From positions 12,126,941 through 12,190,940 of the forward strand of contig CM024175.1 in the NCBI GenBank assembly GCA_013433145.1: DNA of 64,000 bases, given 5' to 3'. Positions 10,301 to 22,000 of the stretch are shown in pieces. The notes below the pieces were generated by a model. That model did no database searches and was not told the origin of the DNA. It worked only from the letters and a program-made list of their open reading frames with translations. The translations under genes were made by a program, and so were the position numbers. Position 1 is the stretch's first letter, and every line of letters starts with the position of its first letter. The stretch comes from Ascaris suum (lineage: Eukaryota > Nematoda > Chromadorea > Rhabditida > Ascarididae).

Positions 10301-12997
10301 CAGACAACTTTAAAATATATCAGTCGCCTTTAACACGATCCCGCTGTCGACTTCCACAGACTGTAAAGGGATCCTTGCAATTTTAACGTATAGCCTAAGT
10401 CTTTATAGTAAGACACATCCTTCGCGAATTGAAACTCCTCAAAAACATTTAACTCGAGTGGCGTTTTATCAATTTACTTCAGTCTTACACTTCTAAAGTC
10501 TAAGTATAAGGCATAAACTAAGAGTACTTGACCATCGAAACTTGAAATAACGTCGGATAATGTTTGACATGAACCTACGTTTAAAAATCGTTAGAGGTTG
10601 GTACACTAAACAATGTTCTTTATAGTTTCCATTTCAGATTTATCCATGTTTTGAATAATTTCCTAGACAAATCGCTCCAGCATACAATCCTTCAAGTTTT
10701 GTAAGTCGATGCAATGCACTTTCGAAGTACTGATTGTGTGGCTTACTGAGTGCTTTGGCCCCACCTATAGAGAACTCAATTCTCTTTTTCTCTTCTTTTC
10801 GATTTTTTCTCTTTGCTGCTTTCAATAATGAATTAAGATTTTCCATCCAACTAGTAAACGATTTTATATGTTGAGTCCTTTTTTCTTTCTTTTCACTTCT
10901 CTGAGTCTACACATTTCGCCGTTTCTAAGCATTTTTCTTCATTCGTTCCAGCAAAAATCCTCTTCTTTCTAAGGGTGTGTTTTCACATCCATACATATCG
11001 ATCATAAACGTCAACTGAACAACTGTCGACCTACTTCAAACCAAACATTTTAGAAGAGAAAAGAGAACTGTGGTGGGTTAGTTGTATTATCGATAAACTG
11101 CCGCATCATTTTTGCAAACTCACATTTACTACGGTATGCAGTAATAAGGTGACGAGGATGAGTTTATGCAACCAAAACTCTTGCGGAATAGCGGTTAAAC
11201 ATGCAAAGTAGTACGCCTCAAACTTTCTTCAGAGTGTTATGAAATGCCTGACGAAAAAGCAAATAAAAGATGAAGACGTACATGCACACAGACTCAGACA
11301 TCCGTACACGGAGATCGTCAACACAACGATTTTCGAATTCTAGAGATTACAAATGCAAAAATGAAAGTAATAATGATGAAGTGAGATTTATAGCAAAATA
11401 ACAGTGTCAATGCTTTGCTGAATGTGCAGTATCAATGCAAAAAAAATGCGCTTTTTAGTTAGTCGCAAAGTGGGAGAGGAATTTCACTCGATTTCGATAA
11501 TATTTCATTTTTGTTTTCAACAACTGTGTTTCTGATCTTATGAGTTTTTTAAAGCTTCAGAGCAATCCTAGCATATAAGACTAACGTTATAAAACTAACA
11601 TAAATCTTTCGAAGAACCATCCGAAAGACCTAGACATTTAGCGCTTTTTCGAGAAAGCAGTCACTAAAATATGGCTACTTGCAGCGGTTTAGAGATCAAG
11701 TTTCACTTTCATGCTTTATGTTCCAAAGCAAACCGTGAAAGTTTGTCAAATACAGCCACAAAATTTCATCAAAAATAATGGGCTCCAAATACCATAAAAG
11801 TGAGCAGAAAATTAAGTCGAAACTACTAGCTGCAAAATTTTCCAAAAGCTAGTAGGGAAGGGTACGACACACGTAAACGAAAGAAGAACGTGAAGAATAT
11901 CAAATCAAGCTCTAGAACATTGCGGTTAATGATTATTGTGTACACAAATGGCAACACAATAAGCCTTTGATTCCGAGGTGAACTTATTGCAACAAGTTTT
12001 GAAATTTAATTTAGCATATTGCACTTTGAACAAATGTCGAAAAGGCTATGCAAATTAGGGTTAAATATCGGAACAGTAATGACGAGTTGCTTCTACACAC
12101 AGAGAGAACGATATTCTCGCGCTATCATCTTGAAGTGTTTGTAATGGCGATGAAACGGTTTTATATCACTGTACAGTTATCCACTCAAGGTATCACTGTA
12201 GACGTCTGTAGATTCCAATAACAGGTGATAATTGGAAAGGAACTCAGTGAACACAAAGCAACATTTGTGCAACACATAGCATAAACTTACTGCGCAGAAG
12301 AAACAGCACATTAGTGGAAACACTTAAATTGTGAGCCTCTGAATTTTAAGCAGCTCAGAAGCAAGCATAAAGAAGATAACCAACACCTAACATTTAAAGA
12401 ATTTCAGGTCATTCCTGCAGACTCAGAGAAAATAGACCTTGTTAAATAAGTCGTCCGTCTCTGGAATATTATTAAGTGGAAACGAAATTCAACAAAAATC
12501 CTAGACAAACCTGTCACGTCGTTTCGTCGGCTCCGGCTGAACGTGTGGCACAACGTGCGGAAGCAGTTCGGGAATCTTTACATGCTCAACCGACAAATCT
12601 GAAAAAGAAAATAGCAATTTCGAAGCAGCAACATGCTCAACAACATTTCCAATGCTGGAAAACACTGCTCAATGGATGTGAGTTCAGCTGCTAGCCGCAT
12701 TATTCAATCAATTACTCTTGACGATATAATTGCGTTGAGCGATTTTCACGCGAATTTCCGATGCATTAGCTCAAATTGTTGCGCCTTTTTTGTAGATTAC
12801 AACACATCGCGGACGATTAGCCGACGAGCCCTAACGCCACCTAATTATGAACGTTAAATTTATGCAAACAATGACCGAATGACATTCCATGAACAGATGA
12901 AACATTTAGTGAGAAAGGAGTACGGTTTACCGTTTCGTTGAACAAGGGAACCGATGGAACGATGAGATGGAAGAACAGCACTCTCGACCTCCTCCAT
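7312..12997 (-). CDS. ceh-8: Rax-type paired-class homeobox transcription factor (ceh-8-like), 3' end missing
   Basis: DNA-binding transcription factor acting in the nucleus; Rax proteins specify eye/anterior brain cells in vertebrates and particular neurons in nematodes. Four minus-strand exons join in phase: 12931-12997 (start [14 protein letters not shown]), 12511-12598, 7812-7920, 7312-7353. The homeodomain starts [20 protein letters not shown] and continues through [12 protein letters not shown] and [14 protein letters not shown], closest to Rax among the paired-like families I know. It ends with a strong donor (CAG|GTAAGT) after homeodomain residue 46, the classic 46/47 intron. The next exon (VWFQNRRAKWRR in relatives) is not present in 1-7311. 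The protein before the homeodomain is only about 56 residues and I see no HSIxxILG octapeptide. An in-frame ATG at 13102 would add 35 residues. Homeobox identity is near certain; the Rax/ceh-8 assignment is strong, from memory of the family. Confidence 0.88.
7812..7920 (-). CDS. ceh-8: Homeobox exon 3: homeodomain N-terminal arm, helix 1 and start of helix 2
   Basis: Acceptor TTATAG, donor GTGAGA. After one phase-completing base it encodes 36 residues, [16 protein letters not shown] then [20 protein letters not shown]. The basic arm, Phe of helix 1 and the HYPDVYARE signature identify a paired-class homeodomain; QLHELE with PEVRVQ in the next exon favours Rax. Confidence 0.95.
8718..9104 (+). 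other. Unidentified coding-like block in homeobox intron 2
   Basis: One plus-strand frame is open across the whole interval apart from a single TGA at 8910-8912. Over 8820-9000 a second plus frame is also long and open, and the minus strand is partly open. The end of the ORF is followed about 40 bp later by AATAAA (near 9144). Composition is richer in GC than the flanking intron. The peptide (for example [16 protein letters not shown]) matches no family I can name. It may be a decayed repeat or retrogene. Confidence 0.25.
12511..12598 (-). CDS. ceh-8: Homeobox exon 2: linker before homeodomain
   Basis: Bounded by a strong CTTTTTCAG acceptor and a CAG|GTTTGT donor. It encodes a proline/histidine-rich linker ([20 protein letters not shown]). 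Two leading bases complete the codon left by exon 1 (G|AT, Asp), and the trailing AG is completed by the first base of exon 3 (AG|A, Arg). Phase agreement at both sides is the main support. No conserved motif. Confidence 0.8.
12931..12997 (-). CDS. ceh-8: Homeobox exon 1 with proposed start codon
   Basis: Encodes [22 protein letters not shown] then a GTAAAC donor. An AG 12 nt upstream of the ATG (AAAG|GTAGTG) could be a trans-splice acceptor, though it lacks a good pyrimidine tract. The frame is open upstream to 13336, so a longer N-terminus from the ATG at 13102 cannot be excluded. Confidence 0.65.
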
Positions 12998-13002
12998 GAG
13001 TG

Positions 13003-16000
13003 CACTACCTTTGCAATCGAGACGATCGTATGCCGAGTGGCACTGATTGCAATTACGGTATGGCGGTTGGGCGGAGCGATGGACGAATGAAGGGAGGAGC
13101 ATGCATGAGCTGCGCCATTTGTGAGCGACGTTAATTCGATTAGTGCCCACTAGAAGCCGAGTGGGCTCACGAATAGGGTACCGCGCCGCGGGGCATGACG
13201 ATGCGTCGCAGCTGAAATGGCAACGTGACGACTGAGTGGAAGACGAGATAGAAAATTTTTGCGAGCAGCCACAACAGTGCGCACCTAGCTCGATACTCAG
13301 TACTAATGGAGCACCGTCGAACGTTAAAACGCCCAAGAGAGCGCATCAAAAGAGGGACGCGACCTCATTCCGCAAACGTTTTCAACATGCCGTGCCAGCA
13401 GTTCTTTCTGCGTGCATACGGTAGTACCGTTTATCGAAAACATGCAATAATCATTATAGAATTTCTAGCAAACAGCATTTTACTCCTGTCGCCCATCTCT
13501 CATTGGAACACCTGACGGTGGAGTGATCTGTCACCCACATCTTACTTCCCTCGAAAGAGACACATCGCGCTCAAATATAGTGATGCAATCGCGATCTCTT
13601 ATGACAAGTAGCACCCTTAGCACATATATATATTTTTGTGTGTGCCCGTTTAGCTGCTTGGTGCCTCAATACAATCTTTAAAGAATGGGCTACGAATTTT
13701 GTCTAAGCAACTTTCCTCAAAAAATTTCAGTTGGGTTCATCGATAACTCTATAACTTTTGCGTTCTTAGTCAATGTATTTTAGCTAATATTTACTTCTTT
13801 CAACTATATAAACAGACAGTCGACTTTCCCGCAAAAAAACGTTAAATTGCCTCACATCTGGCAATTAGAAAAACTCGATTGCCTTGTTCAGTGCAACGTT
13901 ACTGTTTAGATCAACTGGAGTCCATGCGGTATGCAATCCACTAATCTGGAAACTTTCATAATTCAGAAAATCTTCCATTCACACAGTAGCTTTCAACACG
14001 TTTTATGGTCACTGCAGTGTGCAGGTGGTTTCGCTACCCCACCTCAGATGAATCGGTCAGATGCGTTTAGCATAACAGAACAACGGTGCAGCAACGCCAA
14101 GTGAAGCATTCAGAAACTGTAAATAGAAACAAATGATGATTTCTGAAAAGAAATCAGACTTCCTCCCCATTCCCCAAAAGGAACACCACTGTGAGCGTCC
14201 CTTTTTTATCAATTTTCAGTTTTTTTGTTTACATCCATTCTGACAAAAACTGATGATGGAATCCAAAATCGTAAATTTATTGGCTGGGAAAAGCGTTAAA
14301 CAGTGGACTGCAGCGTTAAGATCCAAAAGGAGCCAAAAATGTCCTTGTTCCTTTTGAATTTTCGTCAGAATTTTTCCGCTTTGTGTGCTGCCACTAAAAT
14401 TTCCCGTTGTTTCAATACTTGCTTGAAACTCGGATAGTGCTGTCCTTGACCTTTAGGATCCAAATCTTGTGGCAGAGAACTGAGAACGCATTATTCTTGC
14501 GTATACAATACATGGACTTCTCCAACAAACAGTGCCGACGTCTGTAAATCTAAGAAAGATGATAATTCGAGCTCCAACAATTCGGTCTGGATTTGTGGGA
14601 GCCGAAAAACATACACCTTATGATTCCATTCCTGCGAAGTTATTCTCTACAGTTCCGAGTCTCAACTGCCAAAATTTTCCATTCGCTGTAGTTTTATTCG
14701 GAATGCCCGGTTCATCCGAACAGCAGAGCTCCTCTCTATAGCTAGGCAAGAAGCGGGGCTGACCACATATGATTTGGTACTTCGTTGTGGAATTAAAAGT
14801 ACCACAGTCAGGTTAGATATATAACACAGGTCGAACGCAGCTTGTGCGCTGTTGCTTATAACAAGTGTTGAAATTTAGCTGTATCACAGCTGCTTTCGAC
14901 TGATAACCGACGTTGCGACAAGTGCGAACAACAAAAGCGGCGAATTTGTATGAACGCTCTGCAGGGAGATGCGAAAAAGCAGTGCATCTTTAATGCACAC
15001 GCGCATGTTGACATGCACTTACATTTGGCCTCATTACAGATGCTTATCGCACACTTCATTTAATAAACACACAAAATGAGACCCTCGTCTGCTGCTGAAC
15101 AGTCTGATTGCTACTTCCTATGAATTCATCCCACATCACCAAAACCGTATGTTCGTCCCTCCCCCCTTCCCCGAAAAACTGCTTTAAGTTATCCGAAGCG
15201 TAAGAAACACGCTGGCTAGTAATCGCCTCGAAATGTTGCGATGTGAGGTGATGTGCCGTAATTTCAAGTGCCACTAATGCACTTCGTTGACGAGCTTCAC
15301 GAATCGAAAGCACATTGCATTTTAAACAAGCTACTTCAATGGTCGCATTTTTAGCTGAATTTTCTGGTTCTCCACTCATAAGTCCCGGTATCAATATTTG
15401 ATGGTTTTCGTAAGATTTGAAAACCGCATAAACTGCTCTCAACTTCTGCTGACTATCCAAAATGGGGAAGCTGAGCAAAACAAATCGTTGAAGAATTTAA
15501 TCAAGAACTAAGGCAAAGTTATTTACTTTGATGTATGCGGCGATGTAAAGTTCAGCATAGTCAATAGCTGATTCTAGCACGAACACAAAAGAGACTGAGT
15601 AAATGCGCCAAACATGCCAAAGTAAAAAGTCAAGAAGTTGGTACCAAATTCAGTAGAAGGAGAGAAGCCTTCATCCTCATTCTTTCGTGGTGTCCGCTAG
15701 AGTTCTACTCAGTGGCAGGATTTATCTACGAAACATCTATTTTTTTACGAAGTTGCTGCTCCATTGTTTAGATGTGTGACGAGCGCAGGTTAAGCCAAAC
15801 TGCGTTGATGCAACATGGTGCTCTCAAAAACGCCGACTTTGGTTTCAGAAGCTACATAGACCAGCCGCAGAATGTGAACCCCTTCGTTGGGGGTCTATAT
15901 TGGAATGAAAAGGCGCGTTTAATTTTGCGTTTCTACAATGAAGTGTTCGAACAAATATGGCAGGTTCATTCCGCACACAATTCTTTCGTCCCGATTTACT

Positions 16001-18858
16001 CCACAAATAAACGGGACTTTATAGTCACACTGCACCCTTTACACCAGCAAAGAGGGAATTGAAAGTGGGAAATTCACTAAACGTTGTAAACACTAAAAAA
16101 CAACAGTTACTGGATGTTTTTAGTGAAATAGAAAAATAAAAGCAGCGTGACTAGGAACTCGTGTTGGGTCCTTCAATAACATAGACATTTCACTGTGCAG
16201 ATCTTTCACACAGTTCCCCCTACGAAAATAATACTTCACCCTTCCCCTCATTAATATTTCGTATCCAAGGTTCAATCGAAGCAATTTTGTCCAGCAAAAC
16301 TGAAGTTCATCCGAAAACTGCACTCCATCTCTTTAAAAAACCGACCAAAATGAATAATAAATGAATAATTCTCTAAAAATAATCATCAATAGAGAATTTT
16401 ACAAAGTTTGACAATGAAGATACCTATTGAACAATTCAACATGAGGTGGTATGAATGCTGAGTTCATAAATAAGAATAGTAGGCAGTGCCCCAAACGAAA
16501 AGGGATTCACAGTCGAAACATTCGTAAATAAACGAATGCAGTTCGTTGCAACGAGCTTTAATTGCCAAAAATTTGTTTTATCAGCGAGTTTTATTGACAA
16601 ACGATTTACAGGTGGTGAGCAACATTAAAACAATAATACGCCTTATGACAAGCGAAATCGGCGAAATGTGACCACAACAAAAAGATCAAAGAACGCGTAT
16701 CCATCACGTTATCATAGTAGTCAATATCCAAATATCCATCTCCACTAGAGTACAATGTGAAACGACAACTTTAACACTAATGACGTCCAATGACGTCCGA
16801 CAAATCTTCAAAACAATCCGACTTTACAGATAAAGTACACCTGTACGTTTAGAACTATACCGTATACGTCTTCGACAGACCTCACAATCGTAAATAGACG
16901 TGAAAATGCAGTGCGCATTCTTGTTTGGTATGCTTTCAAATTTTTGATAATCTTTAGAAAATACCACTTAGAAGTGTTTGCTTAACAGTATAATCAAACT
17001 AAAAAGCCTAACATAAATCATCAACCAGGTAAAACATAATTGTGAGAAATTTGGCACTCAGCACTTTCACGGCTACATACGAACGCTTCCGAAAGGAAAC
17101 TGTTAGCATAAGCGCCACTTGCAATCGACCATTTGTGATATGAAATTATAGTCAATGCGAGGAGGAATGCATTCAGCATAACAACCAAAACGCGATGATG
17201 ATCCACGACAACCTCTGACAAATCTCTTTAAGGTATTGCGATACACTCACCAACAGCTTTCTCGTTAATATTCCCCATACAGTGGATATGCACTGTACAT
17301 AATCAATCCCATAAAACTGCAAGTCCCATAAAGCTAAGCCCCGCAGCAAATATCACAGTGACTTAAATGAATTAGCAAATTGAGCATTGGCATGTACTAG
17401 CACAACTTTTGAAGACGGCCGCTATTAGTTCCGATCAGAAATCGATCCTTTTTGATCATGACAATTCATAGTTCTCAGCAAAAAATAAACTGAAATTTAC
17501 TAACATGCGCCAACTTTAGTTAAATGGAATAAACCTTCAGCATTTTTTTAAAAAAAAGTATCTGTGAAATGATCCAAGAAAAAAACGAAAAATTTATTTT
17601 TTGTCAGACCATAATTCCAAATTTTCTCCGTCGTTCTCCCTTAGCAAAGCGAAAGAATTTAGAAAATGAGTGAAGCAGCTATTTATGGTTTTCGGTGATT
17701 CACCAAGCATGAAATCAAATGGTCGAGAATTTTTGTCATGAATTCATTTTTCAGTTATGCCACAACATACCGGCTCTTCTTGATGGGGGACGCATACCAC
17801 GCATAGACATACTCAGCGAAAAAAAGAAAGCTTCAGTATTCCTGAGTATGCAAATGCAACAAGTTTCATCAAATGCAGAATTTCCCTCCTAGTCACGATT
17901 ATGCTGGCAAGGAGGGAAAAGAAAAGGACAAGAGGAGGAGCAGAAGAAGGAAAGAGAGGGTGAGGAAGGCGTGTGGAGGAGGCAAAACAAATCATAAAAC
18001 GACCTGTGCTCATTGCTGTCAAAAAATGGAAGGAAAGTGTTTGGAGTGGATTTCGAAAATTTTTCCTGAACAGATAACGCCTTCCACAAGAACGAAAAAT
18101 GTCAACCTCCTTGCCCTTTTCAACGTTCTGCACGCATTGCCTTTGCGTGAAACATTCGACCTCAGCCAGTGCATCTCTCTGATGCACAGCTATGCGCTGG
18201 AATCTCAAGTACTGAAAATCTTATTTTGGATCATTTTATCGAATTCTTCCTGAAGTCCGACACGTTTTAACACTCAGAAATTTTACTTCCAATTTCTTAA
18301 ATGTATCTGCATTGCCTCGCTCTTGCCCCTCTCCATTACCCGCTCCTTCTCTTAGCTGCATTACCCGTCCTCGCATACAACACACTAGTCTATTATACTG
18401 CCCCCTTCAGGTCAAAACTGCAAAGTCAAAAAGTTACTCCCTTCATACCTAAAAGTACAGCCATCCCTTCGAAGAAGCAAAGGTTTCCTAAACGTCAACT
18501 CACAAAAACTCGCTGATAATGACATAAGCATAGCAGGATAAGGAAGTGGGAAAGCAATTTCATGTGCTCTTCCAAAATATCACGTGACTCAAACAGAACA
18601 AGTTGGATGTGCAGAGTATGTGGGGCGCAGAGATGTTTAAGCAACTTTTAAACAAAGAGTATCTGTTGTAGGCAACAACTGCTGTAAGAATTCGTCGAAG
18701 AGCTCAGTGGAATCACGAGAAGAGTCCACCCCCTCTCCTTCCTTCACCTCTCCCCTCTCCCATCACCTTTGCTTTAGACCAAAATCCTACCTAGCAGCAG
18801 TTGCTGCTGCAATCACCTGCAGAAGAAAGCATGAAGTGAATGAAATTGAACCGGTAAT
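13003..18858. other. Intergenic region between carboxypeptidase 3' end and homeobox 5' end
   Basis: No recognised gene. It should hold the homeobox promoter (13.0-13.5 kb is locally GC-rich) and the carboxypeptidase 3' UTR. Several short open frames occur, the longest on the minus strand at 15056-15478 (140 codons, no ATG start, no known motif). A tandem pair of AATGACGTCC lies near 16779-16798. None is convincing as coding sequence. Confidence 0.5.
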
Positions 18859-19029
18859 TTATGAAGAAGAAGGTAGCTCTGACGAGCTACAGGACTCGCT
18901 GTTCGCTCGTCGACGATCCGATTGTGATATTTTCGTCAGCGCAGCGTTTTCTGCTTCAACACGCTTTTTGAGTGGCAACAACGCCATGCACAGATCGCGA
19001 CCCATCTCTTTCAACTTTGCTATACCTAC
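18859..19029 (-). CDS. ccpp-1: ccpp-1 last exon
   Basis: Acceptor ATTGCAG, then 56 codons and TAA. It begins [20 protein letters not shown], matching the conserved CCP segment ELEEMGAKFC-LL-LK at the end of the carboxypeptidase domain. A polar serine-rich tail ([13 protein letters not shown]) ends the protein, shorter than the acidic tail of vertebrate CCP1. Confidence 0.88.
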   Translation of the reverse strand, partial: VGIAKLKEMGRDLCMALLPLKKRVEAENAALTKISQSDRRRANSESCSSSELPSSS

Positions 19030-22000
19030 CTGCAATTCTCTTTGACACAGCGACTTTATCGCTTCCGTGACAACGAAACTTTAAAAAATTGCAAACCTTG
19101 ACACATAAAAAGTCAAATGCTGTAATGTATTTCAGTCAAAGGCTTCTGTCTCAAAAATTCTGATTGGTGAAGAAGTGTGAGAAATTCCGCTACTTCTACT
19201 GGTTATTTTGGTCCCAGAAGAAACGATGCAGTTCGCATAGCTACGCTTTTGCTTCATGCGATTGCCCCATCTTTTCACACAGGAAGAAGAAAGAACTACC
19301 TCGTCTTTCTCCAGCTCTTCGTTGAGTATGATACGATCATCAAGCACCAAACTCAATGAAACGGGACAAGAATTTTTCAAGTGAATAGTCGAGCCTATGT
19401 TAAATCCCTTCATCTATTCAAAATATTACCAATTTTAACGTTTAGCTGCCCGTCCCCAGAGGTGTTCAAAAACAACCATGCTCCTCATGAAGCAATAACT
19501 ACAAGCCCCATTTACTTCCTTTTTGTTCTTAACATATATATTGGATAGACCGGTACCCTCAAACTGCAACAAAATTCCAAGGCTGGTTGCATACAGCAGT
19601 CAACTTACTTGGAAACCAGCATAACGACCGATATCAAATCCACAGTAGGTCGCCTCCATTGTGTGGACTCGAGGAATGTCAAATTGCCGCCAAATCACAA
19701 CACGCGCCGATGGCTCCTTCGCTTTCGCGATACTGAAGCGACACTCACCGAATGAGAATGAATCCGAGCTCTGAAAGAAACTTTAAACGATGACACCGTA
19801 TGTGCTTAATAATGAAAATTTCCATAAACATGCACAGACAATTCACGCACGCAAGCACTCACACACGCATGCACAAACATACAGATACACACATACATAC
19901 ACATATATATACACAGCACACGCATACACAATTTTGTGCAATTAATTCTGCATGCATAAGACAATATGTCAAATGTCCGTCCATTAGACAGTTTGTCAAA
20001 TTTTGCATCCATAAGACAGTTCGTCAAATGTCCAGAACGGCTTCAAATTACTTGACGATATATACGCCCCAATTTAAAACTTCAAAGAAGTCCTAATGAA
20101 CCGGCAGTGATTGTCGGAACTCATTCCTACAGAAACAGCGTACCGGCTAAAGCAAATTATCTGAGAGATGCACCTGTTCGAGTAGTTCGGGCAGTAGCAT
20201 GAACTGACTGTCATGCATCAGTGTATGATCGGCAATACGCCATGACTCTTCGGGATTGTTACCAAACATGAAAACGTTGTAGCGGCGTGAATGACCATGA
20301 AAATCGACGAACACAAATGGTTTCTTCTTCAAGATGTCCACCTCAAATTTCATTTTCCATGAGTTTAAAGTTTTATAGCAACAAAAACGATCAAACTATA
20401 GTTATGTGCGTTGGAGGGTGCTAACAAATTCTCAGTTAAACGAAACAGTATTTTCCAACTCACTTGTCTAGGGGTGAAAATGGCGCACTAACTTGGCAAT
20501 AAATTAAAATGACAAGCAATTCGTTACGAATATGACAGAAAATGGCTGCAAAGAAAAGCTGTGCAAACCATCGCAAAAGGCATCATGTTCTGCTGCCTTT
20601 CCTATTTCAAGGAGACGCTTCATGAACCCAATTTCTCGACTGAAAGGACCACTACACTAACAACACCGCCAAAAGCGATGTTTCAGTGGTTACCAAATCA
20701 TGCGCTAAACAAATGCCACCAACATTATCTATCAAAAATGGGCGTTCATCCTTCAGTTTGTGGGCCGTCCGAAATCCAAAACCAAAGAACTTTTGTGTAA
20801 AAGTGTATATAACTGCCCAAATAACAGAAAATGCCGACATCAGGTATAACGCAAATGTTAATTGCACTTGAATTTTGCATGCCACATAAGGAAGAGAGTA
20901 AAACAAGAGGGACAAATGGCATGAAATAAATGAAAGTTGCACAAAACGATGCTACTAATGTTGAAGTTCTTTATGCATGTCATGAGTGAGTGTCAATAGA
21001 AAAACTCCAGACTTAAGGACGATAGCAAAACAGACCACGAACTGCACGATCCCTTTCGCGTGAAAAACCGTCGGGTGAAGGGATGCCGAGGGACGATCCC
21101 AGACGCGGTTCAAGTCTACACCTGCTAGACTGCACCTATGACTTCCGTTCACAACTCCGTCAGGTAGGCTTAAACTATTTTTATGAAAAAATTTGACATG
21201 AAGGTGTTCATTCAATGCAAGAAATATGTACATCAGTGCTTCAAGTTCTATGAATTCCTCGTTTTCTTTACCTTCGTACTAGCCACGTCTAAGGTTATGA
21301 CTGTGCGCACCGGAAATATGCAGCATTTCCTGCTAAAATTTATATCAGTAACACATGTCACATCCCTGAAAAGAAGTGTGAAGTGTAAGCTTGTAAACAG
21401 GCAACGGCAAGGAGCACGTTCACAACGGTATAACGTCTACCCGAGAAGACAGTGCTTACGGTTGATACCACGGGCACTTTAATTTTATATAAAGTAACAG
21501 TGGCCATATAACGCAATGACTACGTGATTTGAAATAAACTTTTAGAACATCTGCGAAGTACCGTATCGGAATCCAAACAAAACAAAAACTCAATACTAAC
21601 GTCCATGCCTTACGCCCAATGCATTGACACCGAAAGACTACAAAAAACGAGTGGCGGGATGAAGGAGAAATCTTAACTTCCCGATGGTAAAAGGGCGTTG
21701 TGCCTCATCTTGCACATTTATTTTTTCAAACTGAATCACTTTCAAAATATTATGTGAACTCATGCGATGTCAATGTTGCATCACATTAAGAAATCGTTAA
21801 CTGAAACTCGAGGAGATATGAATAATGGAAAATGGAAGTAAGGCCAAAAGAACCAGGAAAATGACCTAAACTAGAATGTAATATGTCTGCAGCAAAGTCA
21901 GCTTGAAGCTGATTCGCAGCAGTAGGAGACATGTAGAAAACTTATACGAATAACGTTGATGACATTCTATAAAGGAACGTCGGAAAACTCTAAAAATCGC

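Noticed and set aside
12860..13336. 158-codon minus-strand frame as a stand-alone gene
   Set aside because: Only its end (12931-12997) is used as homeobox exon 1; the rest reads like promoter or 5' UTR without motifs.
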